Part shown: piece by piece, positions 35,501 through 46,576 of the stretch
Numbering within the stretch: position 1 is the stretch's first letter
How the letters are laid out: the number at the start of each line of letters is the position of its first letter
Assembly (NCBI GenBank): GCA_951230915.1
Contig: OX579633.1
Coordinates: 54,636,029-54,700,028 of the forward strand
Source: Antitrichia curtipendula
Lineage: Eukaryota > Streptophyta > Bryopsida > Hypnales > Leucodontaceae
Reading direction: 5' to 3'
Length of the DNA: 64,000 bases
The notes under the pieces: model-generated
Databases searched by the model: none
Told to the model about the DNA's origin: nothing
The model's input: the letters and a program-made list of their open reading frames with translations, nothing else
Position numbers and translations under genes: made by a program

Positions 35501-36716
35501 CGCACTAAAAAATTACCTGCTCTTATGTCTGGTCCGTATACACGTAAGTGATCTCGGCTCAGCAGCATGCAGAATTGCACATCTGATTCCAGTGCCTCCT
35601 TACCAAGTGAGTCAAGGATTACCCGCATCGCGTCCACAAATGAAGCTGGCAAATCCTTCTCCTCCCTTGCGGGGTTGTCATATCCATTGAAGAATTTTGC
35701 GCCCGCAGAGGCTATCAGATTTGACATGGTGGTTCCAGAGAACTTGTAGGTTCCCTTGAATGTCCTCCAGTTGTCGCAATGAACATCTACGTAGCTGTCA
35801 TCGGGGTTGTCAGGGTCCACGGTTTCCACCAAACCATGTTTCCCCCCTGCTGCTTTGTCCAACTCTGTAATAATTCGCCGCTTAGTCCTCTTTTTGTTAC
35901 CCCATTCTAGAGCTGATAAAATGTTCCTCGCTTTCACGCTAGCCCTAGGTTTTAAAGGAACAACCTTTGGATACGGAGACTCTTCCAACCCAAGCTCGCT
36001 AACCTCGTTCAGTAGATACAGTACTAACTTGAACAATTCTCGGTCATTCAGTGATTCCACGCATCGAAACCAGTTTCTAGTTAGGGGCTTTACTGCGTTG
36101 CAACCAGACTTAAAATTTGTCGCCTCCTTCACTAATTTACCAGTCTCAGGAGACACAAGCTCCCCAGCCCTGTGTCTTTCAAAGAATGTTTCCCACTTTC
36201 TCCAGCAACTCGAGGTAGTACGTATGAGTGTCCACTCATACTTCACATCGTTCATGGACTTGATGGAACCTCCCTCAGCGGTTTGCAAATCATTCTTGGG
36301 GTCAACGCTTGAGAAGGTATGCAACAATGAATTATAGAATCGCTGCGGTCAAACAGTGAGAGAAGCTGTTACTCACAATGCGACATTACATATACACGCT
36401 TAGCATATTCAAGGTAGCACTCTCTTAGTACTTTGGCAGTCACAGTGTTGCCTATGGGGACAACGCGCACTCACTATTAATCTCTGCCACCTAAAGAACC
36501 ACTACGTCAGAGGGCATGGATAGCAACATCAATGTCAAAATTAAGCTACACCGGTTTGAGGAGATCTCCTACAAACGGTGAAGCGATTCAATCCACACAG
36601 TCATAGGACGTGGGCATCCGTCATCTTGATTGTTACACAAGGTCACCATGGTTGGGCGTCCTCTAAGGTGTTCAACGTGCTCACGCATTTGCTACAACAT
36701 TGAGGAGATCTCCTAC
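29555..36716. repeat. Dispersed palindrome GAGGAGATCTCCTC in all introns
   Basis: The fullest form is TTTGAGGAGATCTCCTCAAA or close to it. Copies lie at 29555-29567 (just past the stop), seven in the minisatellite 31150-31510, 31831-31850, 32903-32921, 34401-34415, 34630-34647, 34867-34883, 36555-36571 and 36700-36715. Each of the four introns has at least one and none lies in an exon. Some variants (GAGCTC or GACCTC core) remain palindromic or nearly so. The only other clear instance seen in the window is inside MITE H near 26370. Confidence 0.8.
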
Positions 36717-37540
36717 ATTCAGTTACATACCAACTACAAGCACTCAATTCTGTATAAATTAATAGAGCTTTGAGTCATCACGTCCGGCAACCACACAAAA
36801 CTGAGGTACAACTTACAATCCGCAAACCACAGAGCACAGGCTCATCTTCTGAATGCCTCTCACACAACACACGCAGAAAACACACGCAGAAAGGACAGGG
36901 ATATCTGGACTTATCTAAATTAACAGTTCATTAAACAAACATCTCACATAGTCGTCAGCATTTGGTAGGTTACTTACATTCCATTGCGTGCGCTTCTCAA
37001 CCATGTCCGGGCCCTTTGCATTCTTCCTTGTTTTCACTGGTTTCCCCATCTCCTCGTACATGCGACGCACGTGTACAATATTATTTGCCCAAGTCACCTT
37101 GAATGGGTTGACCACATTCGGCTGGTTGTAGTATTCCGAAATAGCTTGTATGCGCCATGGCTCCGAGTCCCATACAATCTGCGCTTGCCAACTGCTTAAG
37201 TGCTCCCTTCGATCATTGTCTAAGTTGTCCTCTGAAAGAAGCCTTTGAACTGCTTTCACCGTGTGCTGCCCATTAATCGCGTAGAATCGGCCTCCTTCTA
37301 TTTCTTCCCAAGTCGTTGGTGGACAGGTCAGGCCTTGCGGATATAGACAGAGTGTCTGCTTATGAGCGTTCCATTGTGTCATCAGCGTGTTGTATACAGT
37401 GGTGACACCGTCGCTCTCTAATACGCGAACCACGTAGCTAGACGGAGCAATGTCTATATTAGCAACGTCAACATTGAATAGAGCTTTGTAACCCAGCGGG
37501 TAAAACCTCCCATAGTCCTCTTCAAAATTCTTGAACCGTT
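29590..37540 (-). CDS. ParB-like / FCP1-phosphatase fusion protein, five exons
   Basis: A single spliced model fits: exon A 37540-36978, B 36342-34952, C 34243-33280, D 32636-31921, E 30411-29590. All junctions are GT-AG and in matching phase (0, 0, 1, 0). Exon A holds GGRFYAINGQHTVKAVQRLL, like the DGQHR core of ParB/Srx-type domains with Asp replaced by Asn. Exon B is an unrecognised domain (LDFRNIPGSLDGSSVENP... LPKWYETRLWVWICD). Exon C has a nuclear signal (SPAKRLKP) and a charged coiled coil (LEREVQMEEERVHIAEVKSK). Exon D is acidic then basic (PPRRSRRRLP). Exon E is an FCP1/NIF-type HAD phosphatase: LVILDLNNVLC, GVWTC, VIVDDSP, FPNSWY. The second Asp of the usual DxDxT motif is Asn, as in several plant relatives. 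Exon B lacks one base in the A5 run at 35385-35389 (T on the coding strand), shifting frame between NPF and LGQFVRK. Exon A begins in phase 1, so at least one 5' exon is missing or lies beyond the duplicated block. About 1,490 residues are visible. The product is probably nuclear; its role is unknown. Confidence 0.65.
31150..31510. repeat. Minisatellite, ~56-bp unit, seven units, in intron 4
   Basis: Units contain, in order, a GAGGAGATCTCCTC-like palindrome, an ACGAGTACATGGCCTCAAG-like stretch and TTCCAAGTACCAAATT. Palindrome centres fall near 31167, 31222, 31277, 31333, 31390, 31447 and 31501, a regular spacing of 54-57 bp. Units have diverged, most strongly the fourth (AAGGGTATCTGCTCTAA). 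Confidence 0.75.
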
Positions 37541-37622
37541 CTGTGGATTGTCTTTTTTGGATTAAAGAAAATAGAGCTAATGTCCAATTTCAATATGTAA
37601 TCGACTGAACTTGATTGATTAC

Positions 37623-37806
37623 CTTTGGACAGTATGTGAAGGATGGTCCCGACTGGCAAGAGCAGGAAGCTGAGAAGCAGGTCGACAAAGTCCTTCCCCG
37701 CTTCCAGAAACAAAACTTGACCTGTGTGCTTACTACGGAGCACGGATACTTGAAATGTGGTGCCCCCATCAGCCTCCGGTGCAGAGCTTTGGCCAGCCTT
37801 CGGCAT
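37623..37806 (-). pseudogene. DUF674 exon 1 only, orphaned by duplication
   Basis: It is identical to exon 1 of the gene at 844-2151 except one substitution (37778, making Pro instead of Ala in SSAPEADGG). The donor site is kept, but exon 2 and the rest of the gene are absent. Reading on past the donor and across the duplication edge at 37578 gives a chimeric tail ending QEF-stop at 37522. The promoter, including the telo-box, was also copied, so a transcript could still be made. Confidence 0.85.
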
Positions 37807-40722
37807 CTCGATCGATATGTCAGAATTCTAAAACAGTTGCAAATGTATGAAAGAGTCTCACAGACAGTTAACTGCCTGAGTTTTCCTTACTGACGAGAAT
37901 CACGCACTTCAAGCAGTGCTCAGCTACCTCCAACTCAAGTTGTGGTCCTTCTGCTCCCGCAGCCACCTTACTTATGTACCAGGGTTTAGGGTTTATAAGC
38001 GATCATGGCTTTTCAGCTTATCAGCGGCTTCTGGCGTTTCAGTTATGAAGGCTAAGTTATACATCGATCGATCAAGAGTATCGGAACTTCAATTATTAGC
38101 TCCTCCAGTTCACTAATTACGAGCTATTATGAAGAAGGCCATATGGCTGCCATGTTCGGCTGTTCACATGTCTGCGATAACTTACAACTAGAATGGGCGG
38201 CTGTACGTCGTTAGTAAGGCATTGGATGTGATTTAAATCATTAGTACATACGGTTCCTAATTCGGCTGATGGCTGGATGAGCTGTTGAATGGGTTGAAGT
38301 CATTTAATCAGATAGTTGAAGTGTTCTAATTGATAATAATTGGAAGCATGTGGTTAATGCATCTCGGGGCTGCCTTGATTTGTCATACCCATCTGCTGAT
38401 TTGCCATGAACTATCTTAATGCGTTTCTCATTAGTTTAACTGAACTGATCCCTGATTGTAGAGAACTCTGGCTAGGAATACAGTTGCTGAGCCAAAGTTA
38501 TGTGTTGCTCTTTGTGCCCCTAATAACTTAATTGTGATTCAAGTCTGGGCTAAGTTGGAATTTTGAAGCAGTCTGGGCGGCCTGGGCTCTTTGAGATAAG
38601 TTAACCCATAAAGGATCGGATGTTGTACTCTTGTATACAAACGCATAACTCCACTGTATGTATACCGAGGGCAATTCTTGTGCAACGATCATATTGGAAG
38701 GCAAGACCGCGTCTGTTTGAGGTGGAACTTTTTACACAGCAAGCACTTGCAAGTGTGCCACACAGCTGCTCAGTCAAAACTAGATTTTACAAAAACAAGA
38801 TCCATGGAGAAATTTGTGAGTGTAGATTGATGCTTGACCATCTGTATACGAAGTTTGTATACGAAATTTGTATATAGTAGAGTGCATTTATAAAAGGACA
38901 GATGCATCAGTTGAAGAAGTTCACACGCACGGTCCTTGGCTTCTGCACTGGTTGCCAAGTAAGTATGCACCGGAAGCATTCGTCGCCAAGCGAATGATTA
39001 TTCATGAGCTCGCGAAGACATGATGCACAATGCACCCTTGCGACGTGGCTATAGAACTTGAGCTATGCTTCTTGTTTCTCTGTGCTTACGACCATTACCA
39101 AAAGAATTAGAATGTGAAATACCAATAGTCCAACACTTCTCTGAGTGTACGATTAATGTTATTTTCATAAAAGTGGAGGCGTGTAACTTCCTCATTAGCC
39201 TTCAAACTAAAAACAGTTTTAGATCTTCAAACATAAGATTTAGATCAATAGAAGCACTAAAGGCGTGCTAGTCTTCATAAGCATGCTGACTGTAGCCAAG
39301 CATAGCAATGGACTGCCAAAAGCTACGTCTTTTGGATTTTTTTAGTTTGCAGAAATAGCGACCCGTGTAACCCTTGTTGCGTCTGACGAATAAACAATCA
39401 GTAAAGGTATGTTCCCATTTGACCTTAAGGGGGCATTCTTAGAGTTTGTAGGTGACTTGTAAATGGAAGCACATTCCCACCAGCATGCGTTGGCAAATGC
39501 CAAATCTAGGTGGCAACTGTCGTGGCATGCACTTAAGAGCAGTATTACGGTCATTAATCACAAAAAATTTGAGGCCCACTTAAGGTTTTCTTCCCACACT
39601 CAGGTGCGTGCTATTGTTTGCAGGTGAAATTATTTTTTCCCTTTTTCTTCTGTGGATGTCTTTTTTTTTTTAAGTGTGAAATCCTGTTTGGTTTTGGTTT
39701 TGGTTTTGTGAGGGACATAGAATGGCCTTCATAGTGTAGTACAATATCTGAAATTGTGCTTCAAAGATTGCTGTGAAGTTGATGACGGCCGGTCCACTCG
39801 TCGAAGCAAAACATTGACCAAGGATTCATTTGATGCAAAATGATTGCAAGTATCCATAAAATTGTTGGTTGAGGTCTTATGATAAGGTAAGCAGGAGTTT
39901 TTTGTGAATGTGGTGGAGTGCATGTATACATAGAGTTTGGTCTCTTTAGTTTGGATTTAACAGTTAAAGTTAAAAAGACAGCTCAGGGCCTCAGGTTTGA
40001 AGGTTTTGGAGAGCATTGTGATTTGGGGGATTTGAGAGTAAATTGTTTGTCCAAATTTAGGAAGAACTTGATCTGCCCGTTCTGAGGAAATTTTTGATTC
40101 GATTTTGGTGTGAAGGCAAATCAGAACAGAAGGCAACACACCTCGAATAAATAAAATAAGATGAGTTCATTGAATGTTGATTCTGAATTAATTTTTTTGA
40201 AGTGGGAATGCATAGGTGCTCTAATAAACGCACCCTAAATTGCACAACATCTGCGAAGTGACAAATTCAAAATCACCGCATGTGTTTGATTTGCCAATTG
40301 GATGCTCATTTAGTTCTGTTGTGTTGTTGAATCCTCAATTGCTCTCCACCAGCTTAACAGAAAATTCCATTTTGCTTCATTAACCTCATGAAAGGTATCC
40401 ATGACTAATCCATTTGAAATCTCGAATAGCTGATTAACATGTTGCTGTTTACGTTCAACAACGGTTTCACTGCATCACCTAGAGAAGAATATTTGAATTC
40501 ATCACTTGGAATATTGGGTCCATGGATATTCAAACAAATTTTCCATTGCAAAACACACACATTCAAATTGTGATTCCAAATACAAGATGGCATAGATTGA
40601 TTCAATTCCAAAACGAGATTTGCAATTAAGTTTTCGTTTCTGAATTCTGACTAGGACAGATTTGCACACTTGAAGTGTAATACTAACCCTTCGCAACTTC
40701 CATTGCCAATTTCGATCCTCAG
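37807..40722. other. Copied intergenic DNA (as 2152-5067)
   Basis: Copied from 2152-5067, including the telo-box at 37981-37996. No gene is recognised. Confidence 0.4.
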
Positions 40723-41411
40723 GTGATCCTCAACAACACTGACGCGGCGCGCGACCCAAGCGACGACCTCACGTTCAGCGCCTCGAGTACCCTCGCGGTG
40801 ATGAAATTCATCGTGAAGAAATTCAAGACGGGCGGTGCTAAGCGTGCCCATGCTCCGTGCGCCTGACGTTGAAGTGAACACATCGAATGCTCTCGTCCGC
40901 ACCCTCTTCAAGGTGGAGATTGATGACGAAGACGACAACCCCCTGCACTTGCACTCCCTTCTCTCCAACCACACATGGCGTGACCCAGTCACCGAGAAGC
41001 TCGAGCTCGGCTCCACCGAGATGTGGGAGTTCATCAACTTCACCCCTGATGCGCATCCCATGCACGTCCACTTGATTGAGTTCAAGGCGCTCAACCAGCA
41101 ACCCTTTTGATCTTAATAAGTGGACAGCAGGGGAGTGCGAGATTTTCAAAACGACGTTTGCGACCCCCGGGACGTGCTTCACGGGGGAGCCTGTGGCGCC
41201 AAGTTACAACCAGATTGGGGGGAAGGATACTGTGTTGTCACTGCCAAATTATGTGACAAGGATTGCGGTGCAGTGGAAGTCGCAAGTGGGGGAAGGGAAG
41301 TTCACGTTCGATGCTACAGGGGCGCCGGGGTTTGTGTGGCATTGTCATATTCTGGATCATGAGGATAATGATATGATGAGGCCCATCAAACTGGTGAGGA
41401 AGAATCGGTAA
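40723..41411 (+). pseudogene. Multicopper oxidase remnant, copy 2
   Basis: No difference was seen from 5068-5756, including both frame breaks and the copper motifs HPMHVH and WHCHILDHEDNDM. It adds no function of its own; its value is in dating the lesions before the duplication. Confidence 0.75.
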
Positions 41412-41758
41412 GAGTCTGAAGAATCAGTAAGAGTGCGAGAGGAAGTGACACACGGGATGCGAAATGGACACTTGAGAAGAACGGGAGCCATGCCCTTAAA
41501 CCCTAAATCCTAAAAACAGCCTCGTCCTCCTTACAATGCAATGCAAGTGTGTCCCCACTTTTATGTGTTGGTGGTGATGATCTTCGGAAGCTTGCGCGTT
41601 CTTGGGATGGTTAGGGATGCTGAGAATGTCGGGGTTGGAGTGGTGTTGGTTTATCGGATTTGAAATATAAAATCGAAAAGATTGCACTGGCTGGTCTTGA
41701 CCTCGAAATGTGGGGGAGTGAGAGGTGGTAGTGTTTGAAATTCTTTGTTGATGGTAGT

Positions 41759-41885
41759 TGCAGTAAAACAACAGTTATTTACGATGAAAAATCACTTATT
41801 TGCAATAAAACAACAGTTACTTGCAATGAAACATCAGTTACTTGCAATAAGACAACAGTTACATGCAATAAAACAACAGATTTCT
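41759..41885. repeat. 21-bp minisatellite, copy 2
   Basis: Same units and unit number as at 6104-6230, so no expansion or contraction since the duplication. Confidence 0.7.
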
Positions 41886-42690
41886 GCAATATATACAATA
41901 TGCGACTACTTTCTGCGCATATAATGGATCAATTCTTCTAAAAGAATACTGCAAGTGTCCCTAATTTTGTGAGTCGTTTTTGAAGATCTAACGAGTTCTA
42001 GGCAGTGAGAAATCTTACATTGGTCATATGGTTGCAGAGTTGGTGCTAAATAGATTTCAATCCTTGGATCGAAAAACCTGCTGTAGTCTTATCTGAGTGC
42101 CTCTGGCAAATCTGCAAAAACAGTACTTTACCTGAACAAACTTGATTGACCGACAAGCTCTGGCTGTAAACGAGTCGGTCTAACCTGTGGCACAGGAAGG
42201 AGCTTGAAAGGAGCTGCGAACACGTCGACCTATCTGCTAAGAATTGGGCATTCAATTTGCTTCATTCTGTGACATCTGCTTTCTTCGGCACAAATCCATT
42301 ATACATCTTGAATCAGGCGTTGGACATCAGACAACTATTGAAGACTAATGCAGTTCATGACAACCCGGGTGGGCGGTCAACACTGCTCTAGAATGATACG
42401 TGGATTGAGCACAATTTGCGCAATAACACATTGACACTACAGGCATAAATTCGGAGGATCTTCCAGTCGAATTCCAGCCAAAAAAGCAGATCGAGGGTGT
42501 TCACTAACCTATGGTGTCCAATGCTGTAGCCCTCGAATCCATTTCGAAATGGTGTGGTCATGGCGAGCTCGATGTAGATCTTAGTTCTGCAATCTTCGAT
42601 CAAATCAACTCCACCCCACGCGCGGGGATAAGATCTGCCGGAGAAGAGCGAGAAAAAAAAGTAATACAAGCCTGCAGCGAGTTTTCATTG

Positions 42691-43741
42691 CTATCCGTCA
42701 CGATCACCATCCTTGAACAAATGCAAAGCCGGAATTTCATCTTTCTGGGCATGGTTAGCTTCGATGGGCAGCGTGGTAGACGCCGCCGAATGCACACGAA
42801 CCAGCGCGTCTTCAGCCTGTTGCTGCCAATTGGTGGCGCGCGTCAACATGGCGAGCGTGACATTTTGTGCGACCATGCCCATGATCATGCCCAGCCAGAG
42901 ACCTCGTACTTTCAAATCGTACACAAACGCAAATACAACTGCAGCAGGCCAGCCCACTAGACAGTACGCCCCAAGATTGGCATACGCGCCGACAGCCTGC
43001 CGCCCACATCCACGCACCACTCCTGACAACACTCCTTGCATCGAACCCATTAAGTGGATGATCGCAAGCAAGGGAATACACACTGCTACATAATCAATAA
43101 TTTCCTGCTCCTGGGTGAATGCCTTCCCCCAGAAGCTTCGGAGAGCATACCAACTGGTTGCAATCCACACGCCTTCAGTTAGCCCAATGGACAGTGCCAC
43201 TGCCACTGCGCCTTTCGCAGCTTGGGGTCGTCCGGCTCCCAGCTCATTACCCACTCGGGTGCTCGCAGCAGCGCCTATACCGAAAGGAACCATGTAAAGG
43301 AGATTAGTGCTTGTGAGACAGATCGAAAGAGTGGAAGTCTCCAGCTGTGGATTCGGGAGAAGCCCCGAGAGGAGAACCAGACCTCCGAACGCCCAGTACT
43401 CCAAGCATGTCATGACCAGAGATGGAATGGCCAGTTTCATGAAAGCTGGAAGGTCGTTGAAAGCCTCCATTGAGAATGACGTCCATGTTCTCGTGCAAGC
43501 TGCGGAGTATTTCACATATAACGCATGCCAGAGAACGTTCAGCCAGTTCGACATGCTGCTTGCAAGCGCTGCACCGCGAAATCCTAATCCTACCTTGTAG
43601 GTAAGGATCCAGGAAAAAGGCACGTGGAGGATCAAGGTGGTGACGGAAAACATTGCCATGGGGAGCACCAGGCTTTGCGATTGGAGAAACTTCACCAGTG
43701 GTTGCAGTGTTGCAACTGCGAATATGGTGGGAACCAAGTAC
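42691..43741 (-). pseudogene. MATE/DTX carrier remnant, copy 2
   Basis: The protein frame is identical to copy 1 from YLVPTIF to the stop. The only change nearby is at 43745 in the presumed intron, where TGCCTCAG becomes TGCCCCAG; the acceptor CAG is kept. It is likewise missing its first about 130-150 residues. Confidence 0.8.
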
Positions 43742-44036
43742 CTGGGGCAGGTACAGAATTTACAGAAAAGCCGATATAAACGCCATGACGACTGCTCCAT
43801 TCATACGCACGACCGAAAATGCGACCCCGGAATGGTACAGCTCTGTTCCATTCCCTCGAAACAGAATCATATGTTTCTACTGTGTAACAACTGACTTTCC
43901 GGTTTGCTCCGCACGAGTTTAACCAGCGGGACTTTTTACCCCACGTTCATATCACTGCCAACGACATGCCCTACACCTAGATTTACCACCATACATTCCC
44001 TTGCACACACGAACAGCAAGAAACACACACCTCCCA

Positions 44037-45601
44037 TCAACTGCTGTACTTACTGTAGTCCACCTGGACCACATATTGGTCCATCAGCTCTAGCATCGCG
44101 ACAGTTGCGGATTTGGTCTGGTGTTTGGTTTGTCCGGGTGCCTTCAAAAAATATTTGGTCTTGTCTGCCTTCAACCAGTTCTGAAAACCAGTACTTTCGT
44201 ATTTGTCCACAGGCACACATGAACATAGTTTATACTCGGTTTGCTTTAATTGCTCGTGCAAATCCTTCAGCCCGTTCACCTTGTACCCGTGTATTCCTCT
44301 CCGGGAGCTAAAGAACTGGAGCAAAATGTTAGGATGTATTACAGCATCAACACTCTGAAAGTTCGAACTGAGAGGCTGATAGTATGTATTTGGCGACACC
44401 AACTCCTCTACTTTCGCAAATTTAACAAACGGCATTCCACTTGTTAGCAGTAATGTAGTCTCTGCCTCCGCTTGAGGACCAGGAATTGGAAGACCCTTTG
44501 ACCCAACTCTTTTCATCGGGAATTCTCCGCCTCGTTGCATAAGCTGATGTGCAACCAACTCAAAAATGTATCCATAAATATTCCCAACATCCTTGTTTGC
44601 ATAAGTCCCCAGAAAAAGCACTACGTCAACCTCACTGAGTTTGGTAAAGCGCTTTCCAAACTCATCCTGCACGCACGGGGATGCGAAGTCATAGAACTTG
44701 CTCTCGAGTCCATAACTCTCGTCCATACATTTGATATGAATAAGGCTATCACTCATTGCTTTATCCTCGAACGCCCCACTAAAATACTTGAAACAAGTAT
44801 TTCTGTCGAGAGACTGGACCGCTGTTTCTACCCGGTCGAGACCATCCGCAATTCTCGCAGAGCATAGAGCATACCTCGGCACGCCTCCTAGCTTTCCAAA
44901 ATTTTCCAGAGCCACAACTTTGGTAGGTACATCCATGTGTGAATAGTTGACCCTTACGGCTTCAAAGTCGTCCAGAAACTCGTCGAACTCCTCCTCGGAC
45001 CAAACAGGAACATACCATCGAGAGACCATCTTATTCTTGGCAAATTCCTGATAATTTTCCTTTCTATCTGAACATGCCAGCAGAATATGGCATCTATAGT
45101 TTAAAGCACCGGGCTGTTTTCCATCTATGATAAGCCAAGCATTAGGATCGTCCAAAACTAGCTGCAGTTCATTGTCCCTCACTGAGACCCACTTTGCTGA
45201 CGATGAACCCTCTTTGCTGAAGTCCAGGAGATACCATGCATCGTTGAATTTCCAAACGACTTTCTGCTTCAGAGTCGCCAGATAGCATATCCAAAAAAGA
45301 GTAAACACAGACTTCCCGATGCCCGCTGTACCCAAAAAAACAAACCTTTCACTCGTCTCCGCCTTCGTTAACATCTCCTTCAAATCTCGATAGCACTTTC
45401 GAATCCAAACAACAAATCCTTTTGGATGACTACCAAACGGATCCTCATTCACCACCAAGAAACTCTTCTGCCCCCCATTTTTAACTCCAGCCTTCTCAGC
45501 TTGTTCCCACTGCCTGTAATGTTTTGCTGCCGATTCAGCAAAGGACTGGATACGTGGAGCACCATCTTCATTTCGTGGCCTTTTCGAATGTGAAAATCCC
45601 T
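44037..45601 (-). CDS. Crinkler/RHS-type P-loop NTPase body, copy 2
   Basis: The encoded protein is identical to copy 1 (GTAGIGKS Walker A, WLIIDG, and the YIFELVAHQLMQRGGEF C-terminal region). The frame with its own ATG runs 44037-45626. As a spliced exon it starts at 45601 in phase 1. The exon 1 used by copy 1 is absent here, because homology ends just short of it. The nearest upstream exon with a compatible phase-1 donor is 46577-46832, which encodes an unrelated sequence. Copy 2 may therefore be unspliced from 45626, spliced to the new exon, or silent. Confidence 0.7.
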
Positions 45602-46037
45602 CTGCATTCATCCAAACTCCCACCATGAAATTACTGTCCTGGGTTTAAGATCCGAGGTTCAAATTCAAGGTTCAAGAAAAGCACATTGCGGTTCCAGGTT
45701 CTTTTTGGATTAAATGACGCAAGGCAGTGAATAGTGTACAACGTCAGAGGAACAGAGTATCAATCGCAGAAGCATCTGACATGGAAACCCATCGAGACAT
45801 CCTACTTCAGACTACAACCATCGGCACGAGAGGCACTCAGACCACCACAAGAAGCATGTTCTCACAAGTGTAAGTAAGCATACTGTTTAGGGATCAGGCT
45901 TTAAACACAGCAGTGCCTCAACGCAATATCATCCACTTTCTTAAAAAAATTGTTGGGCATGATGCCATCGCACGGAACCCTAATTGTTCGACTGAGATAA
46001 ACATAAGGCAAACGCCCCATTTCTAACGATCACACAC

Positions 46038-46255
46038 CCATAACTACAGCCACGAACATGAGCGGGAAAGTGAGTAGGATGACCTCCAAAAATCTGTACT
46101 TCTCCCTAATAATAGAAAACATACCTGCCTAATTGTAACAAATCCTTACCAAGTTACAATTAGGCTGGTATGTTTTCTATTATTTACCGTAAACGACCAA
46201 GATCACCCGCCCATAGTTACAGCCCCGAAGATGAGCATCATCACAGGAAACCCTA
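46038..46255. repeat. Duplication boundary with hairpin insertion
   Basis: At 46191-46255 the sequence matches 10391-10450 again but less well (for example CCCATAGTTACAG versus CCCATAATTACAG). Between 46038 and 46190 lies extra DNA: a second diverged copy of the same phrase (CCCATAACTACAGCCACGAA) and a hairpin with arms 46108-46139 and 46153-46184 that differ at one position. The hairpin starts AATAATAGAAAACATACC. Confidence 0.75.
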
Positions 46256-46576
46256 ACCCACACTATGCGAATGGAATCAAAATAGGTCATTCATATCCCA
46301 GACATGAACAGAATGAGCATATGTAAAAGCTGTCCTAGAATGAAACTCGCCTCCCCTTTGTCCCAAGCTAGGAGTCCAAAAATCCAGGAAGTAAAAAAAA
46401 CAGGTAAATGAACTCTTTCCATCAATCTGCGTAATAGATAACACTTGTAGCCCTTGATAAACCGAACCCTAGCCATCAAGACAAAGAAACAAGTGCTGCA
46501 TGAGCCGGATCAAGGACACCTCAGCTAGGAATTAAGCCCTAAACCAGAAGAGACTTAGTGCGCGCAGGAAACAAAC

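Larger units (their letters stand above)
37578..46037. repeat. Large segmental duplication, copy 2 (8,460 bp)
   Basis: This is the near-identical partner of 1923-10382. It is probably the derived copy: DUF674 is cut off after exon 1 at the left edge, and the sequence left of 37578 belongs to the ParB/FCP1 gene, whose own upstream intron is interrupted here. Right of 46037 weaker similarity to copy 1 resumes at 46191-46255 after a 153-bp insertion. Confidence 0.95.
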
